Part shown: piece after piece, positions 1 to 9,598 of the stretch
Layout of the letters: each line of letters begins with the position of its first letter
Numbering within the stretch: position 1 is the first letter of the stretch
Assembly (NCBI RefSeq): GCF_009857475.1
Contig: NZ_WWCJ01000025.1
Span: 1-64,000 of the forward strand
Direction: 5' to 3'
Source: Pseudoduganella guangdongensis
GTDB taxonomy: Bacteria > Pseudomonadota > Gammaproteobacteria > Burkholderiales > Burkholderiaceae_D
DNA length: 64,000 nt
The notes under the pieces: generated by a model
The model's database searches: none
Told to the model about the DNA's origin: nothing
What the model saw: only the letters and a program-made list of their open reading frames with translations
Made by a program: the position numbers and the translations under genes

Positions 1-842
1 CCGGCATTGCCGGTGGCTCCGCCAGCGCCGCCATTGGCGCCATCGGCATTGCCGCTGGCACCGCCCGCACCGCTACCTGCGGTGCCGACCAGGCCGCCGG
101 CACCGCCCGTAGCTGCTCCTCCCGCACCACCGCCTCCACCTGCACCTGCTGTCACTGCACCACCAGCGCCACCGGCGCCGCCCTCGCCCCCGCGCGCGCC
201 ATCGCCGCCACGGCCGGTCGAAGCACCCGATGCCAGGCCACCGGCGCCGCTGGCGCCGCCGCTGCCGGCACCCGCGGTCGCCATGCCGCCGTTACCGGCG
301 CCGCCGCTGCCCGCGCCACCGCTGGCGCTGCCGTTGGTGGCAATGCCGCCGGCACCGCCAGCCGCACCCGCCCCGCCATTGGCTGCGCCGGCCATGCCGC
401 CGCTGCCACTGGCATTGCCGCCCGTGGCGCCGCCCGCGTTGCCGGTGGCACCCGCGCCGCCATTGGCGTTGCCGCCATTGCTGGCGACGTTACCGATATT
501 GTTGATCACGTTGTTGGTCACGGTGCCGGTCAGGGTGCTGGTCGCCGTGGCGGTGGACGTGTTAAAGGCATTCGTCATGGAGGAATTGGCCGTACCGCCA
601 TTGTTGGCAGCGGCCGCACCGACCGCGCTGGCCATGGCCGCACCGGTGCTGTTGTTGTTGGCGTTGGCCTGGCTATTGTCGTTGTTGCGATTGGCATTGC
701 TTTCCTGGTTGGCGCTCGAATTGTCGTTCGCTTGTGCCCCCGGCCCGGTCTGTGTGGTGGCGGTGGTTGGCAGTGGTGTCTCCTGAGCAAAGGCTGATCC
801 CATTGCCAGGGCAATGGCTGTTGCAAGCAAAGTTTTTTTCAT
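1..842 (-). CDS. Secreted Gly/Ala/Asn-rich repeat protein (3' end beyond window)
   Basis: Reading from the ATG at 842 gives a clean signal peptide (MKKTLLATAIALAMGSAFAQ) and then about 260 residues of low-complexity sequence that run off the window edge without a stop. An Asn/Ser/Gln-rich part (about residues 35-70) is followed by a Thr/Asn segment (TSTLTGTVTNNVINNIG) and then by many short GGAG, GNAGG and GSGG units. GAGGACGAG precedes the start. The composition resembles extracellular matrix or surface-layer fibres, but I recognise no family, so exported matrix or adhesin protein is inference. The opposite strand is open too, only because GGC/GCC codons read as Pro/Ala in reverse. A sigma-54 type promoter and two palindromes lie upstream, next to the gene of an enhancer-binding protein. 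Confidence 0.85.
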   Translation of the reverse strand, partial: MKKTLLATAIALAMGSAFAQETPLPTTATTQTGPGAQANDNSSANQESNANRNNDNSQANANNNSTGAAMASAVGAAAANNGGTANSSMTNAFNTSTATATSTLTGTVTNNVINNIGNVASNGGNANGGAGATGNAGGATGGNASGSGGMAGAANGGAGAAGGAGGIATNGSASGGAGSGGAGNGGMATAGAGSGGASGAGGLASGASTGRGGDGARGGEGGAGGAGGAVTAGAGGGGGAGGAATGGAGGLVGTAGSGAGGASGNADGANGGAGGATGNA

Positions 843-904
843 CTCGTCCTCACTGTTTGTGGTGGTTCCCAAGTGCCCTCAATGCAGCGGCTTGAACCTA
901 TATC

Positions 905-919
905 GCAAGCTTGATGCCA
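905..919 (-). promoter_or_regulatory. Sigma-54 (-24/-12) promoter for the Gly/Ala-rich protein
   Basis: Read on the minus strand the sequence is TGGCATCAAGCTTGC. The GG at 918-917 and the GC at 906-905 have exactly the spacing of the RpoN consensus (TGGCAC-N5-TTGC). Transcription would start near 893, about 50 bases before the ATG at 842. The match is by eye only. Confidence 0.55.
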
Positions 920-995
920 GCGCAGGTAAGCTCTTGATATCATTCGTTTTTGATGCGGCGCTGCAGCAGGAATGCGCTGCCAGGACGGGAAAAGT

Positions 996-1011
996 GTCAC
1001 GCCGCTGTGAC
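996..1011. promoter_or_regulatory. Palindromic upstream activating site, copy 1
   Basis: GTCAC-N6-GTGAC inverted repeat inside a longer GTGTCAC...GTGAC context. An identical arrangement lies exactly 80 bp away (1076-1091). Both sit roughly 100-200 bp upstream of the predicted sigma-54 start, the usual place for enhancer-binding protein sites. Confidence 0.5.
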
Positions 1012-1075
1012 GCGGCAGTAGGCCGGCGCGGCGCGCACAGCCTTGATCTACAGGGGAAATGCGGACAGGAAGGGT

Positions 1076-1091
1076 GTCACAGGCGTGTGAC
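1076..1091. promoter_or_regulatory. Palindromic upstream activating site, copy 2
   Basis: Second GTCAC-N6-GTGAC palindrome, just past the 3' end of the enhancer-binding protein gene. See copy 1 at 996-1011. Confidence 0.5.
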
Positions 1092-1109
1092 AGCGCGCTG
1101 CGGAGCGGC

Positions 1110-2453
1110 TCAATCGGCGGCGCGGCGCACGGGGCGCTGCAGCCCGTGCTTGGCCATCAGGCGGTACAGCGTCATGCGCGAAATGCCGAGCTCGCGCGCC
1201 ACCGCCGTGATGCTGTGGCCGGCGTCAAGCTGGCTTTGCAATGCCAGCCGTTCGGCGCGTTCGCGCGCACTGTCAAGCGCCTCGCCGCTGACGGCGGCGC
1301 GCCCCGGCGCCTCCAGCTCCAGGTCGTGCGGCTGGATCAGGGCGCCGTCCGCCATGACGGCGGCGCGCCGCACGCGGTTCAGCAATTCGCGCACATTGCC
1401 CGGCCAGTCATGGCTGCGCATGGCGCGCAGCGCGCTGCTGCTAAAGCCGCGCACGCCGCGCGCGCGTTCGGTGGCGTAGCCGTGGAAGACTTCCTCGGCC
1501 AGCACCACCACGTCCTCGCGCCGCTCGCGCAAGGCCGGCACTTGCAGCGTCAACACATTGAGCCGGTAATACAAGTCTTCCCGGAAATCACCGCGCGCCA
1601 CGGCATCCGCCAGCTTGACGTGCGAAGCGGCGATCACGCGCGCATCGACCGGCACGCTGCGCGTGCCGCCCACCCGGTATATCGTCTTTTCCTGCAGGAA
1701 GCGCAGCAGGTTGGCCTGCAGCTCCAGCGGCAGGTCGCCGATCTCGTCCAGGAAGATCGAGCCGCCACTGGCGGACTCCACCAGCCCGGTCTTGCCGGCG
1801 CCGGCGCCGGTGAAAGCGCCTTTTTCATAACCAAACAGCACCGACTGCACCAGGGAGGCCGGGATGGCGCCGCAATTGATCGGTACGAAGGGGCCGTCCG
1901 CGCGCCCCGAGTGTTCGTGTATCGCGCGCGCAACAAGTTCCTTGCCGGTGCCGCTCTCGCCCCAGATCAGCACGGGCGCGTCGGCCCCCGCCACTTTCAT
2001 GATCTGCTGGCGCAGCAGGGTAATGGCCGGGCTGTTGCCGGTCAGGCGCATGGCGCAGGCGTCAGCCGCCTCGGCGCGCTGGCCCAGGGCGGCCAGCCCC
2101 AGCGCATGGCCCAGGGTGTGGCTGAGCCGCCCGGGGTCCAGCGGCCAGGTATGGAAATCCACGCAATGGTCATGTACCAGCTGGCGAAACGGCGCTTCCT
2201 GCAGCGCCTGCGGCCGGAATACCGCCACCCAGCGCGGCCGGCTATGGCGCCGCAGGAAATGGTCGAGTTCAACCAGGGGCTCCTGCCAGTCGTCAAGCAC
2301 CAGCAAGCCCACCGGGAAGTGCTGGCCCTGCAATGCGGTGTCGGCCGCCGCCAGGCCCGCCACGTGGCAGACGTCAAAACCGGCGATGGCGTCGTGCAGG
2401 GGGCCGGGCAATGCATGGGGTGGCCCTGTGATACACAAGACTTGCCTTGACAT
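1110..2453 (-). CDS. Sigma-54-dependent transcriptional activator (NtrC/VpsR-type)
   Basis: The 447-residue protein has an N-terminal receiver-like domain (about 1-130) without an obvious phospho-acceptor Asp context, then a full AAA+ domain: Walker A GESGTGKE (165-172), sigma-54 contact loop GAFTGA (212-217) and Walker B IFLDEIGD (233-240). A Fis-type helix-turn-helix lies at about 410-440. I chose the ATG at 2453 over an upstream in-frame ATG at 2525 because AAGGTG sits just before it. The degenerate receiver resembles VpsR/FleQ-like regulators of matrix genes. The gene lies directly upstream of, and in the same direction as, a sigma-54-type promoter that drives the Gly/Ala-rich secreted protein, so that gene is its likely target (inference). 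Confidence 0.92.
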   Translation of the reverse strand: MSRQVLCITGPPHALPGPLHDAIAGFDVCHVAGLAAADTALQGQHFPVGLLVLDDWQEPLVELDHFLRRHSRPRWVAVFRPQALQEAPFRQLVHDHCVDFHTWPLDPGRLSHTLGHALGLAALGQRAEAADACAMRLTGNSPAITLLRQQIMKVAGADAPVLIWGESGTGKELVARAIHEHSGRADGPFVPINCGAIPASLVQSVLFGYEKGAFTGAGAGKTGLVESASGGSIFLDEIGDLPLELQANLLRFLQEKTIYRVGGTRSVPVDARVIAASHVKLADAVARGDFREDLYYRLNVLTLQVPALRERREDVVVLAEEVFHGYATERARGVRGFSSSALRAMRSHDWPGNVRELLNRVRRAAVMADGALIQPHDLELEAPGRAAVSGEALDSARERAERLALQSQLDAGHSITAVARELGISRMTLYRLMAKHGLQRPVRRAAD

Positions 2454-2575
2454 AATTTCACCTTGCGACGGCGTGGAGCGGCGCGATAGAATACTGCCGC
2501 ACAATTTTTCAGCACCAACTTTCATTGCCTACGATAAGCAATTGTTAATGGTGCCAATAACACAATGGGGGAAGC

Positions 2576-3178
2576 ATGGATCAATATAAGCTACAGGCGA
2601 GGAATCTGCCAACACTCAAGCAGCGCCTCGCTTTGCGCGTCCTGCAGGCCTTCGGCTGGAAAATCCAGTTCCGCCCCCTGCCCGGCCCACGCGGCATCTG
2701 TGTGGTTTATCCGCACACCTCGAACTGGGATTTCCCGATCGGCGTCCTGGGCAAATGGGCGCTCGACCTGAAGTTCCGCTGGCTGGCCAAGGACAGCCTG
2801 TTCAAGATCCCCCTGCTGGGCCGCTGGTTCTATTACCTGGGCGGCGCCCCGGTCGACCGCAGCGCGCCGCAAGGCCTGATCCAGGCCCAGGCCGATGCCA
2901 TGCTGAAGGAAGACTGGTACTGGGTCGGCATCACGCCGGAAGGCACGCGCAGCTACAAGCCGTACTGGAAAAGCGGCTTCTACCAGCTGGCCATGACGGC
3001 CAAGGTGCCGCTGGTGCTGGTCTACATGGATTACCCGCGCAAGTTGCTGAGCCTGGTCGACCACCTGTGGCTGAGCGGCGACGAGGAGCAGGACATGGCG
3101 GCCATCCGCGCCGTGTTCGAAGGCCACCTCGGCAAGCATCCGGAACTGATGGCGCCTATCGTCCTGCGCCAACGCTGA
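2576..3178 (+). CDS. PlsC-like 1-acylglycerol-3-phosphate acyltransferase family protein
   Basis: A 200-residue protein with the acyltransferase signature HTSNWDF (H47 and D52, the HX4D catalytic pair) and the glycerophosphate-binding PEGTR (121-125). It has one hydrophobic stretch near residue 40 and is short for a PlsC, closer to small acyltransferases acting on lysolipid or aminolipid acceptors. The ATG follows GGGGGA at a good distance. It is divergent from the sigma-54 activator and its last bases overlap the convergent urease-beta-like gene. Substrate cannot be told from sequence. Confidence 0.85.
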   Translation: MDQYKLQARNLPTLKQRLALRVLQAFGWKIQFRPLPGPRGICVVYPHTSNWDFPIGVLGKWALDLKFRWLAKDSLFKIPLLGRWFYYLGGAPVDRSAPQGLIQAQADAMLKEDWYWVGITPEGTRSYKPYWKSGFYQLAMTAKVPLVLVYMDYPRKLLSLVDHLWLSGDEEQDMAAIRAVFEGHLGKHPELMAPIVLRQR

Positions 3179-3404
3179 AGCCAGCGACCTCCGCATCGCC
3201 CTCCAGGCGCACCAGCGTGATGGTGTGCGCCTTGCCCGGCTCGAAGCGCAGCGCCGTCCCCGGCGCGATATCGAGGCGCATGCCGTACGCCTTCCAGCGC
3301 TCGAACTGCAGCGCCGAATCGACTTCGAAGAAATGGTAATGGGAGCCGACCTGGATAGGACGGTTCCCCTGGTTTGTTACGGTAAGCGTGGTGCGATCGG
3401 TCAT
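3156..3404 (-). CDS. Orphan urease beta-subunit-like protein
   Basis: The 82-residue product matches the core of UreB as I know it: the [14 protein letters not shown] segment, then [19 protein letters not shown] and a T-V-L strand region. UreB is usually 100-106 residues; the N-terminal part that begins the usual subunit is missing here. No ureA, ureC or accessory genes are in the window. No clear ribosome site precedes the ATG at 3404. It may be a remnant of a lost urease operon or a repurposed beta-sandwich. The last 23 bases overlap the 3' end of the acyltransferase gene. Confidence 0.7.
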   Translation of the reverse strand: MTDRTTLTVTNQGNRPIQVGSHYHFFEVDSALQFERWKAYGMRLDIAPGTALRFEPGKAHTITLVRLEGDAEVAGFSVGAGR

Positions 3405-3497
3405 ATGACGCTATCTGCAAGACTCATGCCAGAGTTTTCAAGTGATTCTCTCACTTTTCCTGCACCAGCATAAGGCATTGCACCAGCGCGGTGCAGC

Positions 3498-5246
3498 TTA
3501 TTCTTTCGGATAGGGACTCTTGCCGCCGCTGGCGATGAATTCATCGATGCGCGCGTGCAGCACCGGCAGCGGCACCGAGCCCAGTTCCAGCACCGTGTCG
3601 TGGAAGGCGCGGATGTCGAACTTGCTGCCCAGCGCCCGCTCCGCCTTGCCGCGCGCCTCGAAGATCGCCATTTCGCCCAGGTAGTAGGACAGCGCCTGGC
3701 CTGGCCAGGAGATGTAGCGGTCCACTTCGGTCATCACCTCGTGCGCGGACAGGGCGGTGTTCTCCATCAGGTAGCGCTGCGCCTGTTCGCGCGTCCAGCC
3801 CTTGGCGTGGATGCCGGTATCGACCACCAGGCGCGAGGCGCGCCAGGCCTGGTAGCTGAGCATGCCGAAAATTTCATACGGGGTTTCGTAGATGCCCATT
3901 TCCGTGCCCAGGCGTTCCGCGTACAGGGCCCAGCCCTCGCCGTAGGCCGAGATGTAGGCGTTGCGGAACGGCGGACGGCCCTTCTGTTCCAGCGCGATCG
4001 GCATCTGGAACGCGTGGCCCGGCGCCGATTCGTGCAGGGTCAGCGCCGGCAGCGAATACAGCGGACGGGCCGGCAGGTTGTAGGTGTTGACCCAGTAGCC
4101 GCCGGGGCCGCCGCGTCCGGACGTGTAGTACGGCGCGATCTCGGGCGCCACCGGGATGATGGCAAAGCGGCTGCGCGGCAGGCGGCCGAAGTACTCCGCC
4201 ACCTTGCCGTCGAACTTCTTGGAAATCCAGGCCGCGCGCATCAGCAGCTCTTCCGGGGTCTTGGCGTAGAACTGCGGGTCGGTGCGCAGGAATTGCAGGA
4301 AGGCCGGCAGGTCGCCCTGGAACTTCACCTGCCGCATCACCTCGTGCATCTCGGCGCGGATCTTGGCCATTTCCTGCAGGCCGATCTGGTGGATCTGCTC
4401 GGCGCTCAAACTGGTGGTGGTGAACTCCAGGATCTTGGACTGGTAATAGGCTTTGCCGTCCGGGTAGCTTTCCGCCGCCAGGTCCACCTTGGCCTTGGGC
4501 ACGTACTCCTCGCGCATGAACTTGAGCAGCGCGGCGTGCGCCGGAATCACCTTGTCGCGGATCGCCGCCAGCGCCCCGGCGCGCAGGGCTTCCTGCTCCG
4601 CCGCCGGAATGGTGGCCGGCATCTGCTTGAAGGGCTTGAAGAAGACCACGTCTTCCGGCTTGGCGTCGCTGACGGCGGTGATCGATTGCTCGCGCCCTTC
4701 CAGCGTGACTTTGGGCGGGGTGAAGCCGCGCGCCAGGCCGGCGCGCATATTGGCGATCTCCTCGCTGAAGTAGCGCGGCACATCGTTCAGCTGCGCGACA
4801 TAGTTGCGGTAGTCGGCCGCCGTGCGGAAGGTCTTGCGCGACTCGCCCGCCAGGTTGGACCAGAACGAAGAGTCGGCGTTGAGCGGCTTTTCGTATTCGC
4901 GGAAACGCTGGTTATCCAGCAGCGACACGATCTGCGCGCGGTACACCTGGAAGTTGATGCGCTCTTTCGGCGAAAGCTGCGCGGGCTTGATGCTTTCGAG
5001 TTGGCGCAGCGTGTGCTCCCAGCGCTTCTGGCGCTCCATCTGCAGCGCCGCGTCGACGCGCGGCAGCTGGTGCTCCACGCCACGCACATCGTCCTCGTCA
5101 GCCTCCAGGCGCTGTTCCAGGCGCCATTTCCATTCCGACTGGTGGATCGCGGCAAAGCGGGCATCGGCGCTCCCGGGTTTGGCCGCCGCGAACGATGGAG
5201 AACTGAAGGCGGCTGCAATGGCGAGTGCTGCGACTAACTGTTTCAT
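3498..5246 (-). CDS. DUF885 family secreted metallopeptidase-like protein
   Basis: The 582-residue protein starts with a signal peptide ([20 protein letters not shown]). It carries HESAPGH at 405-411, the HExxxGH-type zinc motif of the DUF885 family, and EGWALYAE at 437-444, which supplies the likely third ligand. The ATG at 5246 is preferred to an upstream one at 5339 because GGGAG precedes it and the signal peptide begins there. Family members are thought to be periplasmic carboxypeptidase-like enzymes; the substrate is unknown. It stands alone, codirectional with the kinase genes upstream. Confidence 0.88.
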   Translation of the reverse strand: MKQLVAALAIAAAFSSPSFAAAKPGSADARFAAIHQSEWKWRLEQRLEADEDDVRGVEHQLPRVDAALQMERQKRWEHTLRQLESIKPAQLSPKERINFQVYRAQIVSLLDNQRFREYEKPLNADSSFWSNLAGESRKTFRTAADYRNYVAQLNDVPRYFSEEIANMRAGLARGFTPPKVTLEGREQSITAVSDAKPEDVVFFKPFKQMPATIPAAEQEALRAGALAAIRDKVIPAHAALLKFMREEYVPKAKVDLAAESYPDGKAYYQSKILEFTTTSLSAEQIHQIGLQEMAKIRAEMHEVMRQVKFQGDLPAFLQFLRTDPQFYAKTPEELLMRAAWISKKFDGKVAEYFGRLPRSRFAIIPVAPEIAPYYTSGRGGPGGYWVNTYNLPARPLYSLPALTLHESAPGHAFQMPIALEQKGRPPFRNAYISAYGEGWALYAERLGTEMGIYETPYEIFGMLSYQAWRASRLVVDTGIHAKGWTREQAQRYLMENTALSAHEVMTEVDRYISWPGQALSYYLGEMAIFEARGKAERALGSKFDIRAFHDTVLELGSVPLPVLHARIDEFIASGGKSPYPKE

Positions 5247-5290
5247 GGGGCTCCCGGAGCTCTGGTTGGTAACGGTTGCGGGAGTGTACC

Positions 5291-6496
5291 TTAAGGCGAA
5301 AGCGCCGGCGCCGTCAATGGCAGCGTTATGCGGAAACATGTAGCGCCCGGCGCGGATTCAACCGAAACCTGGCCGCCCAGCACGTGGCACAGCAGGTTAT
5401 GCACCACGTGCAGGCCCAGGCCGCCGGTGCCGGTGCCCATGCGCGTGGTGAAAAAGGGGTCGAAGATGCGCTCCAGCGTGCCGGGCGTGATGCCGCAGCC
5501 GTTGTCCAGCACTTCCAGGCGCAGCAGGCCACATGGCTCGCCCTCTTCCTGCGCCGCGGCCTGCACCCGGATGCAGCCGTCCGCGCTGCCCATGGCGCCG
5601 AAGGCGTGCAGCTGCGCGTTGCGCACCAGCTGCTGCAGGATGTGCGCCACCGGGCGGCTGTAGCTGTCCATCCGCAGGCCGCGCGGCACCGCGATGTCGA
5701 GCAGCAGGCCATCGGCGGCCAGGCCGGCCTTCAGCGGCTGCAGGGCCTGCGCCACCAGGTCGGCCAGATCGAACTGCGAACGCCGTTCGCTCGACTGGTC
5801 CACCGCCACCTGCTTGAAGCTCTCCACCAGGGCCGAGGATTTGTGCAGGCTGCGCAGCAGCAGGCCGGCGGCTTTGGCGGTATCGGCGGCAAAGTGCTCG
5901 AGGTCGGAACGCCGCACGCCCGCCCCGATCTGGTCGCTGAAGGCGCGCGCGCGGTCCTCCAGCGTACTGGCAATCAGCACGCTGTTGCCGAGCGGCGTAT
6001 TGAGTTCGTGCGCCACCCCGGCCACCAGGGCGCCCAGCGCCGCCATGCGCTCATTGCGCGCCACCTCGGCGCGGGCGCTGCGCAGCTCCTCCAGCGTCTC
6101 CTTCAACGCTTTCTGGGTGCGCGCCAGGCGGATATGCGCCTGGGCCCGCGCCAGCACTTCCTCCGCCTGGTAAGGCTTGGCGATAAAGTCCACCGCGCCG
6201 CACTGGAAGCCGCGCACCTTGTCGTCCATTTCGTACTGGGCCGAAAGGAAGATCACGGGAATATCGCACAGTGCCGGGTCGGCTTTCAGGCGGCGGCACA
6301 CCTCGAAGCCGTCGATGCCGGGCATGTTCACGTCCAGCAGCACCAGCTCCGGCGGGCGCGCGCTGGCGCTCCACAATGCCAACTCGCCGTCCGGCGCCTG
6401 GCGCACCAGGTAGCCGGCATTGCCCAGCAGGTCGCTCAGCAGCTTGAGCGAGGCCGGCGTGTCCTCCACCACCAGGATCTCGCCCAGGCCGCTCAT
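5291..6496 (-). CDS. Response regulator-histidine kinase fusion (REC-HisKA-HATPase)
   Basis: This cytoplasmic 401-residue protein has an N-terminal receiver domain (phospho-acceptor in LLDVNMPG, near residue 58; conserved Lys in AKPYQ). A coiled linker and an H-box (GVAHELNTPLG) follow, then an ATPase domain with DNGCGI and GTGGLGLHVVHNL. The start ATG overlaps the stop of the upstream hybrid kinase (ATGA), so the two are translationally coupled. The receiver is probably charged by that kinase and may control the attached transmitter. There is no DNA-binding domain, so the final output lies elsewhere. Confidence 0.88.
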   Translation of the reverse strand: MSGLGEILVVEDTPASLKLLSDLLGNAGYLVRQAPDGELALWSASARPPELVLLDVNMPGIDGFEVCRRLKADPALCDIPVIFLSAQYEMDDKVRGFQCGAVDFIAKPYQAEEVLARAQAHIRLARTQKALKETLEELRSARAEVARNERMAALGALVAGVAHELNTPLGNSVLIASTLEDRARAFSDQIGAGVRRSDLEHFAADTAKAAGLLLRSLHKSSALVESFKQVAVDQSSERRSQFDLADLVAQALQPLKAGLAADGLLLDIAVPRGLRMDSYSRPVAHILQQLVRNAQLHAFGAMGSADGCIRVQAAAQEEGEPCGLLRLEVLDNGCGITPGTLERIFDPFFTTRMGTGTGGLGLHVVHNLLCHVLGGQVSVESAPGATCFRITLPLTAPALSP

Positions 6497-9400
6497 GCCG
6501 CGGCGCCTTTCAGGCTTGCCGCGCCTCGCAGCAACTCCCACACTTGCTGGTACTGGTGGCGGTCCAGCATGGCGCGCAGGCAGCCCCCTTGCGCCGCGTC
6601 GAGCGCTTCAATGCGCCGCAGCAGCCCCTCCACCTGCTGCATGTCCAGCCCGCGCACGGCACCGGCCAGCTCCTGCAGCAAGGCGGGCGGCAGGCCTGCC
6701 AGGCCGGCCGCGCTGGGCACGGTCGGCGCCTCGGGCGCGGCGGGCGCCGCCTCGTCGCGCCGCAGGAAATGCAGCTGCAGCAGCTGCGCCAGCACCGCCA
6801 ACAGCTGCTCGCTCTGCACCGGCTTGCGCAGGAAGGCGTCGGCGCCCGCGGCCAGCGCCTCCTGCTTTTCCTCCTCGAAGGCGGAGGCGGTCAGCACCAG
6901 CACGCGCGGCTGCACCAGCGCCGTTTGCGCGCGCAGCCAGCGCGTGACAGCCAGCCCGTCCTGGCCGGGCATATGCCAGTCCATCAGCACCAGCTCCACC
7001 GCACCGCCGGCCAGCAAAGCCATGGCGCTATTGCCGTCCTGCGCCTCCAGCACGTGGAAGCCGAGCGGCGCCAGCATGCTGCGCAGCAGCTCGCGGCTGT
7101 CGGCGTCGTCGTCCACCACCAGGATGCGGCGCCCGCGTTCGTCCGGCGGCAAGCCCGCCACCTGGGCGACAAACGGCACCGCCGGCGCCTGCTCGCTCTC
7201 CGCCACCTCGATGGCGAAACTGAACTCCGCCCCCGCGCCCAGCTCCGAACGCAGGCGCAGCTCGCCGCCCATCAGGCGCACAAATTCGCGGCTGATGCCC
7301 AGCCCCAGCCCGGTGCCGCCGCGCGTGCCGCCCTGGGCCGCCTGCTCGAAGGGTTCGAATATGCGCACCTGGTCGGCCGGCGCGATGCCGATGCCGGTAT
7401 CGCGCACCGCAAACGCCAGGCGCCAGCGGCGCGCCGCGAGCGGCTGGGCATCCACGTGCAGGCCCACGCCGCCCTGCTGCACGAACTTGGCGGCGTTGGA
7501 TAAAAGATTCAGCAGCACCTGGCGCAGGCGCGGCCCGTCCGCCAGCACCGGCGGCGGCAAACGGCCGCAGGCCAGGGACAGCTGCACGCCCTTGCGCTCC
7601 ATGCGCAGGCGCACCATCTCGATCACTTCCTGCAGCAGCGGTTCCAGGGCCAGCGGCTCCAGGGCCACCTGGGCGCGCCCGGCTTCTATGCGCGACAACT
7701 CGAGGATGTCGTTGATCAGGCCAAGCAGGTGCTGGCCGGAGCGCTTGATGATGGCCAGGTGGCGCCGTTCGCTCTCGAACATGCTGGCCGATTCGGCCAG
7801 CATGCCGGAAAACCCGATCACCGCATTTAGCGGCGTGCGCAGCTCGTGGCTCATATTGGCCAGGAACACGCTCTTGGCCTGATTGGCGGCCTTGGCCTCG
7901 GCCACGGCCTCGGACAGCGCGGCGGTGCGCTGCTGCACCAGCTCCTCCAGCCGGCTGCGGTGCGCCAGCAGTTCGGCCTCGGCCAGCTTGCGGCCGCTGA
8001 TGTCCTCGTAGCTGCAGCGCAGCCAGCGTTTGCCGCTGGCCGGCAGGCGGCGCAGCTTGACCTCGGCCGGGAAGGTGCTGCCGTCCGGCCGCCGCACGGT
8101 GCGCTCGAACGTCATCGCCTCGCCCGCCCAGGCCCGCTCGCAATTGGCGCGCACCGCCTGCGCCGGGTCGTCGTCGCCGAACTGGCCGGGCGAGTACAGC
8201 GCGCTCGGGTGCATGCCCAGCAACAGCGCGCGCGAGAAGCCGAACAGCTGCTCGGCCTTGCCATTGGCGTCGACAAAGCAGCCCTGGTCGATATCGAGCA
8301 CCAGGATCGCCTCCGGCGCGTACTCCACCAGCGCGCGGAAGCGCTCCTCGCTTTCGCGGCTGGCCAGTTCGGCCTGCGCCAGGCGGCGCCGCTGCAGCAG
8401 CATCACCCCCAGCATGGCCGCCAGCAGCACAATGGTGACGGCGGCGGCCAGCACCGGCGTGCGGTAGGCCTGCCACAAGGTGGGCGGCTGGTTCAGGATG
8501 GTGGCGCCGGCCAGCGGCGCCGGATCGATCCGCCAGCGCTGCAAGGCGCGCCAGTCGTACAGGGAAATGACCGGCCCGGCCGCGATGCGCGTCAGTTCGC
8601 CGGCCTTGCCCGGCCGGCCCTGCAGGATATCCAGCGCATGCTGGCCCAGTTCCGTGCCCGATTGCCGCAAGCCGCGCACCGCGCCGCCCACCGCGCCCTC
8701 GCCCACCGCCAGGTCGAACAGCACGAAGACCGGCACATTCGCCTCGCGCATCACGTCGCGGTGGGCGTCGATGGTGGGCAGGGCAAAGCCGTCGCGGTCG
8801 CGGTTGAACATGCCGGCCAGCACCACCGTGTCCGGCGTCAGGTTGTTGATATAGCGTAGCTGCTCGGGCCAGCTCATATTCTGCAGGAACTCGACCTGCA
8901 CCTTGCGCAGCCAGGGCGCCAGCTCAACCTCCGCCTGGCGTTGGAAGGCACGGTCGGCCTCCGCCATGCCGCCGGTCAGCACCACGCGCCGCGTGCGCGG
9001 CAGCAGCTGCATGGCCTGGCGCATGGTGGCGCCGACATCGGGCACGATCGCATACTGGAAAATGGGGCGCGGGCTGGCCGCCAGCTGCACCGTGGAGGGC
9101 ATGGCATCGGCCAGCAGCGGCGCTTTGGGCGCCAGCGCCGCCAGTTCATGCAGGGCGAAATTCAGGGCCGGCTGCTGCAGCGCGATCACCAGGTCCATGC
9201 GCTGGCCGCCGTACTGGGCCAGCACCATGTCGCGCCGCGCCGGCGTGGCCCGTTCGGCATTGGGCTGGTTCAGGTGCAGGTACTCGACGTGGATATGCTC
9301 GAGCGGTATGCCGCCATCGCGCAGACGGCGGATAAAGGCGTCGGTGATGCTGTCGAAACCGGGCCGGCCCGGGCCGTATGAATTAAGCAACAGCACATGG

Positions 9401-9537
9401 GCTTGCGCCAGCCGTGCCGGCGCCGCCGGCGTGGCCGCAGCGGGAACGCTGGCAGGACTGGCGGCAGCCAGCACCGACGCCGCCCATGCCGCCAGTACCA
9501 TGCTTGCCCAGAGCTGCCTGATAAATGTGCCGACCAT
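6493..9537 (-). CDS. Membrane hybrid sensor kinase with ABC-substrate-binding-like sensor
   Basis: A 1014-residue protein. An N-terminal signal/anchor is followed by a periplasmic region (about 45-355, starting HVLLLNSYGPGRPGF) that looks like the ABC_sub_bind (PF04392) type of sensor. A transmembrane helix lies near 375-395, then a PAS domain (about 410-530), a coiled coil, HisKA (ANMSHELRTPLNAVIGF), HATPase (NLLSNAAKF, DTGIGI, GGTGLGLGIS) and a receiver (LVLMDWHMPGQDGL, phospho-Asp). The C-terminal 100 residues are helical and could be a worn HPt domain, but I see no phospho-His motif. It forms an operon with the REC-kinase downstream (ATGA overlap). The ligand is unknown. Confidence 0.9.
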   Translation of the reverse strand: MVGTFIRQLWASMVLAAWAASVLAAASPASVPAAATPAAPARLAQAHVLLLNSYGPGRPGFDSITDAFIRRLRDGGIPLEHIHVEYLHLNQPNAERATPARRDMVLAQYGGQRMDLVIALQQPALNFALHELAALAPKAPLLADAMPSTVQLAASPRPIFQYAIVPDVGATMRQAMQLLPRTRRVVLTGGMAEADRAFQRQAEVELAPWLRKVQVEFLQNMSWPEQLRYINNLTPDTVVLAGMFNRDRDGFALPTIDAHRDVMREANVPVFVLFDLAVGEGAVGGAVRGLRQSGTELGQHALDILQGRPGKAGELTRIAAGPVISLYDWRALQRWRIDPAPLAGATILNQPPTLWQAYRTPVLAAAVTIVLLAAMLGVMLLQRRRLAQAELASRESEERFRALVEYAPEAILVLDIDQGCFVDANGKAEQLFGFSRALLLGMHPSALYSPGQFGDDDPAQAVRANCERAWAGEAMTFERTVRRPDGSTFPAEVKLRRLPASGKRWLRCSYEDISGRKLAEAELLAHRSRLEELVQQRTAALSEAVAEAKAANQAKSVFLANMSHELRTPLNAVIGFSGMLAESASMFESERRHLAIIKRSGQHLLGLINDILELSRIEAGRAQVALEPLALEPLLQEVIEMVRLRMERKGVQLSLACGRLPPPVLADGPRLRQVLLNLLSNAAKFVQQGGVGLHVDAQPLAARRWRLAFAVRDTGIGIAPADQVRIFEPFEQAAQGGTRGGTGLGLGISREFVRLMGGELRLRSELGAGAEFSFAIEVAESEQAPAVPFVAQVAGLPPDERGRRILVVDDDADSRELLRSMLAPLGFHVLEAQDGNSAMALLAGGAVELVLMDWHMPGQDGLAVTRWLRAQTALVQPRVLVLTASAFEEEKQEALAAGADAFLRKPVQSEQLLAVLAQLLQLHFLRRDEAAPAAPEAPTVPSAAGLAGLPPALLQELAGAVRGLDMQQVEGLLRRIEALDAAQGGCLRAMLDRHQYQQVWELLRGAASLKGAAA

Positions 9538-9598
9538 GTTCCACGCGTAGAGAGCCTGGAACGATCATACCCAATCCGTAGCGCCCTGCAACTTTTTG

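Noticed and set aside
7-786. Long Pro/Ala-rich plus-strand reading frame
   Set aside because: It is the mirror of the Gly/Ala-rich minus-strand gene, which has a signal peptide, a ribosome site and a promoter; the plus frame has none of these.
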